Numbered from the stretch's first letter, positions 17,221 to 26,963 are shown. The stretch is 64,000 bases of DNA from Clostridium tertium (GCF_017873245.1 NZ_JAGGJY010000011.1:1-64000); one strand, 5' to 3'. Made by a program: numbers and translations. The notes: generated by a model from the sequence alone, not told the origin.

Positions 17221-18135
17221 ATGAGTAATACAGTGGCAGTAAAACAAAAAAATAAGACAATAAATAAAGAAGGCTCATTTTTAAATTATCTAAAGGAGTT
17301 TTTTGAGGTTATTTGGGATAATAAAATGGCTAGAATAGGATTTATTATTTTAGTAATATTTTTGTTAATGGCTATTTTTGGACCAATGTTTGTTTCAGAG
17401 CCAAAATCAGACTATTTAGCGAGATTAAAAGCACCATCTGCAAAGCATTGGCTTGGTACAGATTATGCAGGAAGAGATATATTATCTCTATTTATCTTTG
17501 GTTCAAGATCAGTTCTATTAGTTGCATTTTATGCAGCTGTATTTTCAATTATATTTGCTTGTGGAATAGGTATATCAGCAGGATTGTTAGGTGGAAAAAC
17601 AGATAATATATTAATGTTAATTACAGATACAGTATTAACTATGCCAACTTTACCAGTAACGATGGTTCTATCAATGGTTATAAATGTAAGTAATAATATA
17701 TTATTTGGATTAGTACTTAGTCTTTGGTCTTGGGCAGGACTTGCAAAAGCAATAAGGTCTCAAGTACTTGTAATTAGAAATAAAGATTTTATAGAAGCTA
17801 GTAAGGTAATGGGAATAAGTACTATTAATATAATAATAAAGGATGTAGTTCCTAATATAATATCGTTTATAGCAATTAATTTTATTTCAATAATGAAAGG
17901 AGCTATAATGACTTCAGTTTCATTAATGGTTTTAGGATTAGTTCCATTTCGAGGAAGTCATTGGGGAATGATGATACAAATGGCAATGTCTCAATCAGCT
18001 GTACTTTATGGTGGTATTGGACCTATAGTTTACTTTTTAACTCCAATTATGGGAATTGTATTATTCCAATTAGGATGTTATTTCTTTGCAAATGGATTAG
18101 ACGAAGCAATGAATCCAAGATTACGTAAACAATAG
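17221..18135 (+). CDS. ABC importer permease (DppC/OppC family)
   Basis: A 304-residue permease, starting four bases after the previous stop codon. It has the extended N-terminus of OppC proteins, the HWLGTDYAGRDILS signature near residue 78, about six helices, and the EAA loop (FIEASKVMGISTINIIIKDVVP). It forms the heterodimeric membrane channel with the permease at 16242. The close spacing implies coupled translation. Confidence 0.9.
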   Translation: MSNTVAVKQKNKTINKEGSFLNYLKEFFEVIWDNKMARIGFIILVIFLLMAIFGPMFVSEPKSDYLARLKAPSAKHWLGTDYAGRDILSLFIFGSRSVLLVAFYAAVFSIIFACGIGISAGLLGGKTDNILMLITDTVLTMPTLPVTMVLSMVINVSNNILFGLVLSLWSWAGLAKAIRSQVLVIRNKDFIEASKVMGISTINIIIKDVVPNIISFIAINFISIMKGAIMTSVSLMVLGLVPFRGSHWGMMIQMAMSQSAVLYGGIGPIVYFLTPIMGIVLFQLGCYFFANGLDEAMNPRLRKQ

Positions 18136-18146
18136 GGGGAGAAGTT

Positions 18147-19190
18147 ATGAAGCCATTAATAGAAGTAAAAAATTTAACAATAGAATTCTTTTTGAAAAAT
18201 GGAAATTTAAAGGCCTGTGATAATATAACTTTTACAATTTATAAAAATGAAGTTGTTGGTATTATAGGAGAAAGTGGAAGTGGAAAATCAACACTTGCAT
18301 CAGGAATATTAAATCTTGTACAAGCTCCAGGGAAGATAACATCTGGTGAGGTTTATTATTATGATGATACTAATACGAAAATAAATTTATTAGACTTAAG
18401 TGTTAATGAATTTAATGAATATAGATGGAAAGAAATAGCTACAGTATTTCAAGCAGCACAAAATGCTTTAAATCCAGTTTTAAAGGTTAAAGAGCATTTT
18501 ATTGAAACAGTTTTAGCTCATGATTCTAATGCAAAAGAAGAGGAAATTATAAATAAGGCAGAAGAAGTATTAAAACATGTAAGATTGGATGTAAGTGTAT
18601 TAGAATATTATCCTCATCAATTGAGTGGAGGTATGAAACAAAGAGTTTTAATAGCATTAAGTCTTATATTAGAACCTAAAGTTATATTATTAGATGAGCC
18701 AACAACTGCTTTGGATGTAATAACCCAATGGTATATTTTAGATATTTTACAAGATATTCATAAGCGTTTGGGCGTTACATTAATATTCTTAACTCATGAT
18801 ATATCAGTAATATCAGGTGTTATAGATAGAATAGCAGTAATGTATGCTGGAGAATTAGTTGAATACGGAGAAGTTGATGATGTGTTTGAAGAGCCATCAC
18901 ATCCATATACAAAGGGATTATTAAATGCAATTCCAACTTTAAGTGATGATGTAACTAAAAGAAAAGCTATACCAGGAAATCCTCCAAATCTTACTCAAGA
19001 TTTTAGAGAATGTAAGTTTTCACCACGATGCAGTGTTTTCTTAGAAGGTAAATGTGAGGCCGATAGGGAAAAAACTAAGAAAATGTATTTTGTTAATAAA
19101 GCAAAATGCACAAGATGCTATACATTTATAGAAAACTTAAATAGTGAAAAGAAGGAGGAGATGGAAGATGAGTTTATTAAAGGTAGATAA
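18147..19190 (+). CDS. ABC importer ATPase (DppD/OppD family)
   Basis: A 347-residue ATPase with Walker A GESGSGKST, the signature LSGGMKQR, Walker B ILLDEPTTALD and a His switch in LTHD. The C-terminal oligopeptide/dipeptide extension contains the Cys motif (FSPRCSVFLEGKC) that binds an iron-sulphur or zinc centre in this family. GGGGAG precedes the ATG. Its last 23 bases overlap the next ATPase gene. Confidence 0.92.
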   Translation: MKPLIEVKNLTIEFFLKNGNLKACDNITFTIYKNEVVGIIGESGSGKSTLASGILNLVQAPGKITSGEVYYYDDTNTKINLLDLSVNEFNEYRWKEIATVFQAAQNALNPVLKVKEHFIETVLAHDSNAKEEEIINKAEEVLKHVRLDVSVLEYYPHQLSGGMKQRVLIALSLILEPKVILLDEPTTALDVITQWYILDILQDIHKRLGVTLIFLTHDISVISGVIDRIAVMYAGELVEYGEVDDVFEEPSHPYTKGLLNAIPTLSDDVTKRKAIPGNPPNLTQDFRECKFSPRCSVFLEGKCEADREKTKKMYFVNKAKCTRCYTFIENLNSEKKEEMEDEFIKGR

Positions 19191-20178
19191 TATTAGCATT
19201 GAATTTGATAATAAGACGAATAAAAATCAAAAGGTAACTGTATTATCTAATATAAATTTAGAAGTAAATGAAGGAGAAATAGTTGCAGTAGTTGGCGAAA
19301 GTGGATGTGGGAAAACAACTTTAGGAAAGCTTATTGTAGGAATCCATAAACCAAGTAAAGGTGAAATATACTATAAGGAAAAAAATATTGGAAAGCTTAA
19401 AAGAGCAGACTTAAAAGATTATAGACTTGGAGTTCAAATGGTTCATCAAGATTCATTTGCAGCTTTAAATCCTAATAGAACTATATTTCAATCCTTATCG
19501 CTTCCATTATTACAGCATAAGATTGCAAAGAATAAACAAGAAGCAGAAGAAATTTTAAAAGAATATTTTGCAGAAGTTGGATTAGTTCCACAAGAGCAAT
19601 TCTTATATAAATATCCTCATCAGTTAAGTGGTGGACAAAGACAAAGAATATTACTTGCTAGAGCATTATCTGTTAAGCCAAAGCTTATAGTTGCAGATGA
19701 ACCAGTTTCAATGGTTGATGTATCATTAAGAATTGCACTTATAGATCTGATGACTAAGATGAATAAGAAATACAATATATCTTTTGTATATATTACACAT
19801 GATTTAGCTACAGCAAGGTATGTGGCGAAAAATGGTAGATTAGTTGTAATGTATTTAGGTAAAATAATAGAACTTAACAATATATATGATGCAATAGATA
19901 ATCCTAAACATCCTTATTTCCATGCTTTGCTTGCAGCAGTTCCTGAGAAAGCGGGAAAAAGGGAAGATGGTTCATCTAAACAGTTGCCTTTAAGAACATT
20001 AGATATGCCAAGTATAACAAATCCTCCATTAGGATGTAGATTCCATACAAGATGTCCTTATTATACAGAAATATGTGAGAAGGAAGAACCACAATTACTT
20101 GAATATAAAGGAGGGTATGTAGCATGTCATCATGTGAAAGAAGTAGAAAGAAAAAGGTTAGAAAGCAAAGTAATATAG
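19168..20178 (+). CDS. ABC importer ATPase (DppF/OppF family)
   Basis: A 336-residue ATPase with Walker A GESGCGKTT, signature LSGGQRQR, and the C-terminal Cys-containing extension (CRFHTRCPYYTEIC). Walker B reads LIVADEPVSMVD, with the D-loop slightly unusual (SMVD instead of SALD). The start at 19168 lies after GGAGGAG and overlaps the previous gene; an upstream ATG at 19144 is in the ribosome site region. It is the second nucleotide-binding subunit of the importer. Confidence 0.92.
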   Translation: MSLLKVDNISIEFDNKTNKNQKVTVLSNINLEVNEGEIVAVVGESGCGKTTLGKLIVGIHKPSKGEIYYKEKNIGKLKRADLKDYRLGVQMVHQDSFAALNPNRTIFQSLSLPLLQHKIAKNKQEAEEILKEYFAEVGLVPQEQFLYKYPHQLSGGQRQRILLARALSVKPKLIVADEPVSMVDVSLRIALIDLMTKMNKKYNISFVYITHDLATARYVAKNGRLVVMYLGKIIELNNIYDAIDNPKHPYFHALLAAVPEKAGKREDGSSKQLPLRTLDMPSITNPPLGCRFHTRCPYYTEICEKEEPQLLEYKGGYVACHHVKEVERKRLESKVI

Positions 20179-20417
20179 AACTTACTTCCATAATTACTTT
20201 TATTAAGCTTATACAATCTATATTTTATGGAATGTTTGGAATATCTATAATAGGTTTAATTTTTACTTTAAATAATCCATCAGCAAAGGTTTTATATACG
20301 ATGGTTATAGTAATAAGTTTAATTGTTATTATATTAGGAAGTTTTCCTATTAAATATTTAACGAGAAAAAGTACTAATAATTCAATAAAGAAAGAGGTGG
20401 TTGAAAATAGATATTAA
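20124..20417 (+). CDS. Small two-helix membrane protein
   Basis: I do not recognise this 97-residue protein. It has a basic N-terminus (residues 6-14), two predicted helices (about 27-50 and 56-75) and a basic tail, suggesting an N-in, C-in hairpin in the membrane. Its start overlaps the oppF-type gene by 55 bases, but GGAGGG lies eight bases before the ATG, and its end overlaps the mannanase gene by 17 bases. It may support the importer or help translation of the mannanase by coupling. Real gene likely; function unknown. Confidence 0.6.
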   Translation: MSSCERSRKKKVRKQSNIELTSIITFIKLIQSIFYGMFGISIIGLIFTLNNPSAKVLYTMVIVISLIVIILGSFPIKYLTRKSTNNSIKKEVVENRY

Positions 20418-21414
20418 TTTAAATGGTATTAAAGATGAAAATAAGATAAAAACACCTAACTTTAATTTATCTAATAAAAATGCATCTAGGGAAGCAATAA
20501 GACTTATGGACTATTTCTATGAGATTCATGGAAAAGGAATATTAAGTGGACAGCATTGCAATAAATCTACTATGCCAGATATTGAACATATAAGAAGAGT
20601 GAGTGGAAAGATACCTGCAATATTAGGCTTTGATTTATTAAGTTATTCAAAAGGCATAGAAACTAAAGAGAGCGATTTTGAATGTATTGATGAGCTTGCT
20701 AATAATAAGGGAACAGTAGAAGCAGCACTATACTATGCTAAAAATAGTAATGCAATAATTACATTTTGCTGGCACTGGTTTTCACCAATGCATGGGAGAG
20801 GGAAGAGTTTTTATACAGAAAATACAGATTTTGATTGTGAATTAGCGTTAATAGAAGGAACAGAAGAAAATAAAGCTTTAATGGAAGATTTAGATCTTAT
20901 TGCAGAAGAACTTAAAAAGTTTAAAAATGAAAATATACCTGTGCTTTGGAGGCCTCTACATGAAGCAGATGGAGGTTGGTTTTGGTGGGGAGCTAAGGGA
21001 AGTAAAGCATATAAGAAATTATACAGATTAATGTATCATAGATATGTAAATTATCATAAGCTTAACAATTTAATTTGGGTATATAATGCGCCAAGAGAAG
21101 GTTGGTATCCAGGTGATGATGTTGTAGATATAAATTCTATAGATTGTTATGTTGATATTGGAAATCATGATTCATTATCGGAAAAATACATTGAAGCTAA
21201 TAAAATCACTAATGGGGAAAAGCTACTTGCATTAGGAGAAAACGGACCAATACCAGATCCAGATAAAATTATTGAATCTAATACTCCATGGTTATGGTTT
21301 ATGACTTGGAATAATTTTGTTAAAGAGATTCAATGGAATTCAGATGAAGAATTAAAGAAATTCTATAATAATCCATATGTTATTAACTTAGAAAATTTAC
21401 CTAAACTTAGATAA
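20401..21414 (+). CDS. Beta-mannanase, GH26, cytoplasmic
   Basis: A 337-residue GH26 enzyme hydrolysing beta-1,4-mannosidic bonds. The acid/base Glu188 lies in RPLHEADGGWFWWG and the likely nucleophile is Glu280 in LGENGPIP; the CWHW motif near residue 123 is also family-typical. There is no signal peptide or carbohydrate-binding module, so it works inside the cell on imported manno-oligosaccharides, unlike most secreted GH26 mannanases. The only usable start is TTG at 20401, three bases after AGAGG and inside the preceding gene, so translation is probably coupled. Some GH26 members act as mannobiohydrolases; that alternative is open. Confidence 0.9.
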   Translation: MKIDINLNGIKDENKIKTPNFNLSNKNASREAIRLMDYFYEIHGKGILSGQHCNKSTMPDIEHIRRVSGKIPAILGFDLLSYSKGIETKESDFECIDELANNKGTVEAALYYAKNSNAIITFCWHWFSPMHGRGKSFYTENTDFDCELALIEGTEENKALMEDLDLIAEELKKFKNENIPVLWRPLHEADGGWFWWGAKGSKAYKKLYRLMYHRYVNYHKLNNLIWVYNAPREGWYPGDDVVDINSIDCYVDIGNHDSLSEKYIEANKITNGEKLLALGENGPIPDPDKIIESNTPWLWFMTWNNFVKEIQWNSDEELKKFYNNPYVINLENLPKLR

Positions 21415-21439
21415 TTAAATTACTGTAAGGGGTGAAATT

Positions 21440-21631
21440 ATGAGAAGTGAAACTAATGCATTAGAGCTTGCATTACACTTATATAAGCTTGGCGAACTAA
21501 TAAAGGATATGGATGATAAAATAAATAATGAAAAAGATGAAGAGCTTAAAAGAATATATATAAATGAAAGAGAAGACATGTATAGCAATCAGATAGAGAT
21601 AATTCATAAGCTTAGGTCTTTAGATATATAG
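21440..21631 (+). CDS. Small helical protein, unknown
   Basis: A 63-residue charged protein, predicted to be mostly helical with a possible coiled coil (residues 10-55). AAGGGG precedes the ATG. It follows the mannanase by 25 bp and ends before a strong terminator, so it is the last gene of the ABC-mannanase operon. No family recognised. Confidence 0.55.
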   Translation: MRSETNALELALHLYKLGELIKDMDDKINNEKDEELKRIYINEREDMYSNQIEIIHKLRSLDI

Positions 21632-21684
21632 TCGATAGATTTTAGTATAAAAAATTAAAATACAAAAATTAACTAGAATAAATT

Positions 21685-21727
21685 AAATTCCACAGTATTA
21701 AATAATATTTTATACTGTGGAATTTTT
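21685..21727. terminator. Bidirectional terminator of mannan operon and YesM-like gene
   Basis: AAATTCCACAGTAT pairs with ATACTGTGGAATTT, T-rich to the right and A-rich to the left, between convergent genes. Confidence 0.85.
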
Positions 21728-21729
21728 AT

Positions 21730-23505
21730 TTATCTAATTATATAAGGTATTGTTAGTACGGTTGAGGTTCCTTTGCCATATACACTAAATATTTCGAGAC
21801 CAAAGGTTTCCCCATAATTAAGTTTTAATCGGCGATTTATATTTCTTAATGCAATACTGTTGAATTTATTATTTTTATCATTAATATAATCATTTAAATC
21901 TTTTAACTTTTCATCATCAATACCTACACCATTATCAGATATTGTTATAAGTAAATTATCATCTATATGATGTCCTTGAATTATTATTTTTCCATTACTA
22001 TCACATTCGTTTAGCCCATGGTAAATCGCGTTTTCAATTAGCGGTTGAATTATCATCTTTATTATTTCACAATTTAATAGTTCCTCTGGAATAATATTTT
22101 CTATTGTAAAAAGTTGATCAAATCTTATTTTTTGTAAGTAAATATAATTATCTATTATTTTCATTTCTTGTTTTAATTTTACTGTATTAATTTTTCTATT
22201 CATACTATATCTTATAATTGAACCGAAGTATTCTGCCATTGTTGATGTTTCTAAATCATCATTAATTTCAGCCATCATATGAATTGATTCTAAAGTATTA
22301 TATATAAAATGAGGATTAATTTGATTTTGAAGCTGGCGAAGTTCGAGTTCTTTCTGTTCTATTTGATTTTTATAATTAATATTTATTAAACTATTAATAC
22401 GACCTTTCATATTATTATATGAATTAACGAGTTTCCCAATCTCATCATCTTTATCATATTGAAAATTTTTCTTTAGATTTTTTTCTATAGAGTTAGATGA
22501 CATATTATTAATAAGGTATTGTATTGGATTAAAGATTCTTTTAGTAAAGAATAGATACAATATAATTGATGAAATTAAAAAAAATAGAATATTAGTAATG
22601 AAAAAAATAATATATAAATCATCTAATTTAAAGGCATCCTTCTTCGGTATTTTATTAATTACGACCCAATTTGGAGTATTAATGGGGTTAGAGCAAATGA
22701 CATAAGGTACATCCTCATATATATAATCTATTGAAGGCTCAGAACTATTAAAATTCACTTTGTCAAAATAATTAGATTTTATTTCTCCTTCATTTGTAGA
22801 TAAAATTAAATCTCCTGTGGAGTTATAAATTGATATAGTTTCATTATTAAATGGTAAATCATATTTTAAAATATTATTAAATTCTTCTGCTGATAAAGTA
22901 ACTAAAAGCATTCCTGTAATTTGGTTTGTATTAATATCTATTACCTTTCTTGTAAGTAGTATAAGATTTTCACCCTCTGAGGAGTCTATATCAAAAATAT
23001 TACTTGAATTAATATTGGCAAAAATTGATGTAGCAGAAGAAGAAATTAAACTTTCTTGAAACCAACTTTCATTAAGTGGATTTATAAGTTTATAATGCGA
23101 ACTATTCCTGCTTGCAAAGGAACCTCTACCTTTCAAATCGTAAATATAAGCTCCACTTATAGAGTTATTTTGAATTAGCATCATTTCACAAATATATTTT
23201 AAATAGTTATAATTTGTTATTTTAAAAGTCTCATTATCTCTCAGTATCTGATGTAATGTATTTATTTCTGGTATCAATAAAGGATATTTAGAAACATCAG
23301 ATATATTATTAATTTTTTCTTCTATTTGATTACTAAAGCTAATACTAAAGTTCTTTATTAATTTTTCTGTTTTATTAGATTCATATTTTGAATAAGAATA
23401 TAAATTAAATGTAGTAAAAAGTAAGAAAATTAAATAAAGACCTGTAAAAATAATTAAAGTTAATTTTTTTATAGATAAATTTTTATAAGAAAACATAATT
23501 TTCAC
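21730..23505 (-). CDS. Sensor histidine kinase, YesM type
   Basis: A 591-residue membrane kinase: TM1 (about 15-38), an extracellular dCache-like sensor (about 40-295), TM2 (about 298-320), HAMP (321-370), His_kinase with His399 in NPHFIYN, and a C-terminal HATPase with IENAIYHG and DNGVGID. The GTG at 23505 is taken as start because AGGGG lies six bases upstream; an in-frame ATG nine bases later is less well spaced. YesM kinases usually sense carbohydrates and act with AraC-type YesN regulators. Here the regulator is divergent, and a sugar-binding protein follows it. Confidence 0.92.
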   Translation of the reverse strand: MKIMFSYKNLSIKKLTLIIFTGLYLIFLLFTTFNLYSYSKYESNKTEKLIKNFSISFSNQIEEKINNISDVSKYPLLIPEINTLHQILRDNETFKITNYNYLKYICEMMLIQNNSISGAYIYDLKGRGSFASRNSSHYKLINPLNESWFQESLISSSATSIFANINSSNIFDIDSSEGENLILLTRKVIDINTNQITGMLLVTLSAEEFNNILKYDLPFNNETISIYNSTGDLILSTNEGEIKSNYFDKVNFNSSEPSIDYIYEDVPYVICSNPINTPNWVVINKIPKKDAFKLDDLYIIFFITNILFFLISSIILYLFFTKRIFNPIQYLINNMSSNSIEKNLKKNFQYDKDDEIGKLVNSYNNMKGRINSLININYKNQIEQKELELRQLQNQINPHFIYNTLESIHMMAEINDDLETSTMAEYFGSIIRYSMNRKINTVKLKQEMKIIDNYIYLQKIRFDQLFTIENIIPEELLNCEIIKMIIQPLIENAIYHGLNECDSNGKIIIQGHHIDDNLLITISDNGVGIDDEKLKDLNDYINDKNNKFNSIALRNINRRLKLNYGETFGLEIFSVYGKGTSTVLTIPYIIR

Positions 23506-23626
23506 TCAATCCCCTAAATAAGTATATATTTTATTTTATTAAAGTATAATTCTTCTAAAATGTAAACATTTAATATATAATAAATATATAATGAACTTAA
23601 AAAATATTCAACAGTAGGTGTAAAGT

Positions 23627-24853
23627 ATGAAAATATTAATAGTAGACGATGATAAGATTATAAGATTGGGACTAAAAAAAATTATTAATAGGCTTTTTCC
23701 TCAGTATGAAGTTATAGCAGAATTTCAAAATGGATTAGTAGCATTTGAGTATTTAAAAAACAATAAAGTAGATTTAGTTATAACAGATATAAAAATGCCT
23801 ATAATGACTGGTAGTGAACTAATAGAGAAATCAGTAAAAGAAATGGAAGATTCACCTATATTTATTGTGCTAAGTGGATATGATGAATTTACTTATGTAA
23901 GAGATACTATGAAATCTGGAGCATTTAATTATTTGTTAAAGCCTATTAAGCAAGATGAACTAAAAAAAGTAATTTGTGAAGCAGAGATTAAAATTAAGGA
24001 AGATAAAAAGCAAGATAATATCCTTAGTAAGTCAATTGAGATATTAAAAAAAGATTTTTTTAGACATATATTGTTTTCTAACGCTGAATCAAATTATAAA
24101 ACCGATAAATCGTTTCTAGAAGATATACAACTTAATGAAAATTATATGTACAAGCTTATTTTAGTTGAAAAGGGAAAAAATGAAAAAGAATTAATAAAAG
24201 AATATATAAGAAATATTATTAGTAGATATCGCAATGTGGAATATATATATTTTAACTTTGAAGTAAATTCGTATATAGTATTTTATTTTGATATGAGTAA
24301 TACAACTTGTGATAAGGAAATAAGTAACTATATGGAAGATAAGTCAAGCATGTTTATAGAAAATAATATTAATGTCTACATAATGGAGCAGACAAATGAA
24401 TTGTATAAATTAAAAGAACAATCATTAAAATTTAGAAAAATTAAAAGTACAATATATGATGAAACTAAGGCGAAAAAATACTTCTTAAAAGTATCAGATG
24501 AAAAGAAGGTTATGGAAGAAAAAAGTAATATTAATACAAATTTAACGGTTATAAAACTTGCTAAGCAATATATAATAAATAATTTTAATAAGAACATATC
24601 CCTTAAAGAAGTAGCTGATGAGGTGTTCTTAAGTCAAAATTACTTGTCCGAACTATTTAAAAAAGAAGTTGGAGAAGGATTTTATGACTTTTTAACAGAG
24701 TATAGAATAAAAGTAGCAAAGGAACTATTAATTACAACAAATTTAAAGGTTTATGAAATAGCAACAAAAGTAGGATATAATGATCCAATAACTTTTGGAC
24801 GAGCTTTTAAAAAAGTAACAGGATATACTCCAAATAGTTTTAGAAATAATTAG
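23627..24853 (+). CDS. AraC-type response regulator, YesN type
   Basis: A 408-residue regulator: receiver domain (1-120) with phosphoacceptor Asp54 in VITDIKMP and the acidic pocket DDD at 7-9, a middle region, and a C-terminal AraC DNA-binding domain (about 305-405) with two helix-turn-helix motifs, ending KVTGYTPNSFR. It is divergent from its kinase and 31 bp ahead of a sugar-binding protein gene. It probably activates genes of the neighbouring mannan cluster when the kinase is stimulated; the target is inferred. Confidence 0.92.
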   Translation: MKILIVDDDKIIRLGLKKIINRLFPQYEVIAEFQNGLVAFEYLKNNKVDLVITDIKMPIMTGSELIEKSVKEMEDSPIFIVLSGYDEFTYVRDTMKSGAFNYLLKPIKQDELKKVICEAEIKIKEDKKQDNILSKSIEILKKDFFRHILFSNAESNYKTDKSFLEDIQLNENYMYKLILVEKGKNEKELIKEYIRNIISRYRNVEYIYFNFEVNSYIVFYFDMSNTTCDKEISNYMEDKSSMFIENNINVYIMEQTNELYKLKEQSLKFRKIKSTIYDETKAKKYFLKVSDEKKVMEEKSNINTNLTVIKLAKQYIINNFNKNISLKEVADEVFLSQNYLSELFKKEVGEGFYDFLTEYRIKVAKELLITTNLKVYEIATKVGYNDPITFGRAFKKVTGYTPNSFRNN

Positions 24854-24884
24854 AATTCATTATTTTATGAAAGAGGTTGGGTTA

Positions 24885-26186
24885 ATGAGAAATAAAAAAA
24901 TAAAGATTTCTATCACAGTATTTATAGCTATTATGGTTACATTTGTTGGCGTTAAAATTATTAAAGAAAATAAAATTAAAGAAAGCATTATAAATAATAG
25001 TGATAAAGAATTAGAAGGAGAAATAACTTTTGTTAGTAATAGAACTGACAAAAAAGAAGAACTTAAAACTTTAATATCAGAGTTTGAAGAAAAATATCCA
25101 AAGGTTATAGTAAACTTGGAATTAATAGGAGATGCAGAAGAAATTCTTCAAAGAAGGGCTATAGTTCAAGAACTTCCTGATGTAACTTTAATACCTAGTG
25201 CAATAAAGGCAAGTGAATATGAACAATATTTTTTAGCTTTAGATGACTTAGGGTTTACAGAAGATAATATATATAATTATAGTACAGGTATTGGGCTTGA
25301 TGGAAGACTGTACAACTTAAACACATCGATTTCTTGGAATGGAATTATATATAATAAAAAAGTATTTGAAGAAGCAAATATAAATAAAATTCCTAAGACT
25401 CAAGAGGAATTCTTTAATTTATGTAAAATACTAAAAGAAAAAGGAGTAACTCCAATTATACTAAATTATAAACAAGCCTGGACTATGAATACATGGCTTG
25501 ATATAGCCCCTTATTTATTGGACGATAACCTTGAAAGAAATATAATTATTAATAATAAAAACATTTTAAGCGATGATAGTGGAGTTTTTAAAGCTTTAAA
25601 CTTTGTAAGAAATGTATATCAAAATAATTATTCTGAAGATAATTTATTGGGTTATGAGTGGGAACAAAGTAAAATGGATATTAAAAATGGAAAAGTAGCT
25701 ATGATATTTTGGAATTCAGATTTTAAATATCAACTAGAAGATATAGGAATGAATATAGAAGATATAGGAATGTTTCCATTACCAGATAGTAAATACATAA
25801 AAGTTTACGGAGATTATAAAATTGGGGTTTCTAAAAATACAAAATATCCAGAAATATCAAAAGTATTTTTAAAATTTTTATTTGAAGAAGATCATTATGC
25901 AAATGCAGTAAATATATCATCTCCTTTGAAAGCAAATTCAAAGAATGAGGATTTAATAAAAGTGTTGGAATCATATAATATTCCAATAGATATACATGGA
26001 GAAACTATAAGAAATCAGACTATAGAAGATTTGGAGATTCATGAACAATATGATACTTTGAGAAGGTTATCGGAATTAGATTATTCTTTTGTACAAGATT
26101 ATATTATAAGTGATGATATAGAAAATTTAAGAAATCAAATGAATATTAAATGGAATGAGCTAAAAGAGAAAACAAATAATCTTTAG
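24885..26186 (+). CDS. Membrane-anchored extracellular sugar-binding protein (SBP family 1)
   Basis: A 433-residue family 1 (MalE/MsmE-like) binding protein. The first 30 residues are basic then hydrophobic, but there is no lipobox and no cysteine in the protein, so it is probably held by an uncleaved signal anchor. The mature part has the two-lobe pattern, with WNGIIYNKKVFEEA near residue 147 and MIFWNSDF near 260. AGAGG lies nine bases before the 24885 ATG. No permease or ATPase gene accompanies it; instead it is downstream of the YesN regulator. It may present sugar to the YesM kinase as a third signalling component (inferred). Confidence 0.82.
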   Translation: MRNKKIKISITVFIAIMVTFVGVKIIKENKIKESIINNSDKELEGEITFVSNRTDKKEELKTLISEFEEKYPKVIVNLELIGDAEEILQRRAIVQELPDVTLIPSAIKASEYEQYFLALDDLGFTEDNIYNYSTGIGLDGRLYNLNTSISWNGIIYNKKVFEEANINKIPKTQEEFFNLCKILKEKGVTPIILNYKQAWTMNTWLDIAPYLLDDNLERNIIINNKNILSDDSGVFKALNFVRNVYQNNYSEDNLLGYEWEQSKMDIKNGKVAMIFWNSDFKYQLEDIGMNIEDIGMFPLPDSKYIKVYGDYKIGVSKNTKYPEISKVFLKFLFEEDHYANAVNISSPLKANSKNEDLIKVLESYNIPIDIHGETIRNQTIEDLEIHEQYDTLRRLSELDYSFVQDYIISDDIENLRNQMNIKWNELKEKTNNL

Positions 26187-26210
26187 AATTTCTTTTCTTT
26201 GTTTTTTAAG

Positions 26211-26278
26211 ATGGACATATATATTTTTTTAGTTAGTTAAAAGTAAAGTAGGTAATAACTATATTTATATATGCCCAT
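26211..26278. terminator. Inverted repeat after the binding-protein gene
   Basis: ATGGACATATATA pairs with TATATATGCCCAT (12 of 13) across a 42-nt loop containing a T7 run. It may end the yesN-binding protein transcript; evidence is moderate. Confidence 0.4.
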
Positions 26279-26340
26279 TCTATATTATAAAAATAGGAAG
26301 TATGTAATAATAAATAAATTAAATATAATAATTGATTTAG

Positions 26341-26787
26341 TTATTCAATAACTTCCTCATTTCCTTCGCCATTTCCTTCACCACTCTCTTCAGAGTTAGC
26401 TATTTCTGTAAAAGCCTCAAGTCTTAATGCATTTACAAAAGTACTTAATAGATATGAATTAGCTAGCTTTACATAAGGAGATACGTTAATAGTTTCTTCC
26501 ATATGAGTGTTTCTTAAATTTCTAGAATAAACTCTTTTGGTAGCTACTACCCATAAGAAAATATAGCCTAATAATACAAGTTGTTGTCCCTGTAGTGTAA
26601 TTCCAGCAGAAGCTACATCAGTATTATTATTGTTTAATAAATCATGTATATCAACATTTGCAGCATAAGCAAAAAAAGCATATCCTATTGAAATAAATGT
26701 TGCACCTGTTCGTTCGAGCTCGGCAAGGTTTATATCCAAATTTCTTATAAATTCTTCAATATCATCAAATGAATCGTCATTACTCAT
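26341..26787 (-). CDS. Small membrane protein with acidic tails (26.3 kb copy)
   Basis: A 148-residue protein of unknown function. After an acidic N-terminus (about 1-30) come a hydrophobic segment (about 30-48), a polar loop, a second helix (about 70-86), a basic linker (ATKRVYSRNLR) and a third amphipathic helix, ending in a Glu/Gly-rich acidic tail. The layout resembles the C-terminal half of the protein at 56719-57411, including the hydrophobic-polar-hydrophobic-basic order. The GGAGG is 12 bases before the ATG, longer than usual. Monocistronic, convergent with the binding-protein gene. Confidence 0.6.
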   Translation of the reverse strand: MSNDDSFDDIEEFIRNLDINLAELERTGATFISIGYAFFAYAANVDIHDLLNNNNTDVASAGITLQGQQLVLLGYIFLWVVATKRVYSRNLRNTHMEETINVSPYVKLANSYLLSTFVNALRLEAFTEIANSEESGEGNGEGNEEVIE

Positions 26788-26963
26788 ATAAAATAAATAC
26801 CTCCAGTAAGAGTTCTAATTATTATATGATATTATATAAGGATTTGAGTCAGATTTATTATATATAATAGAACTATATGCATTTAGATAATATGTGGTTA
26901 GTTAAAAAAACATTTGAATATGAAATGAAAAATAGAAATTTTGAATTAGATAAATTAAATAAA

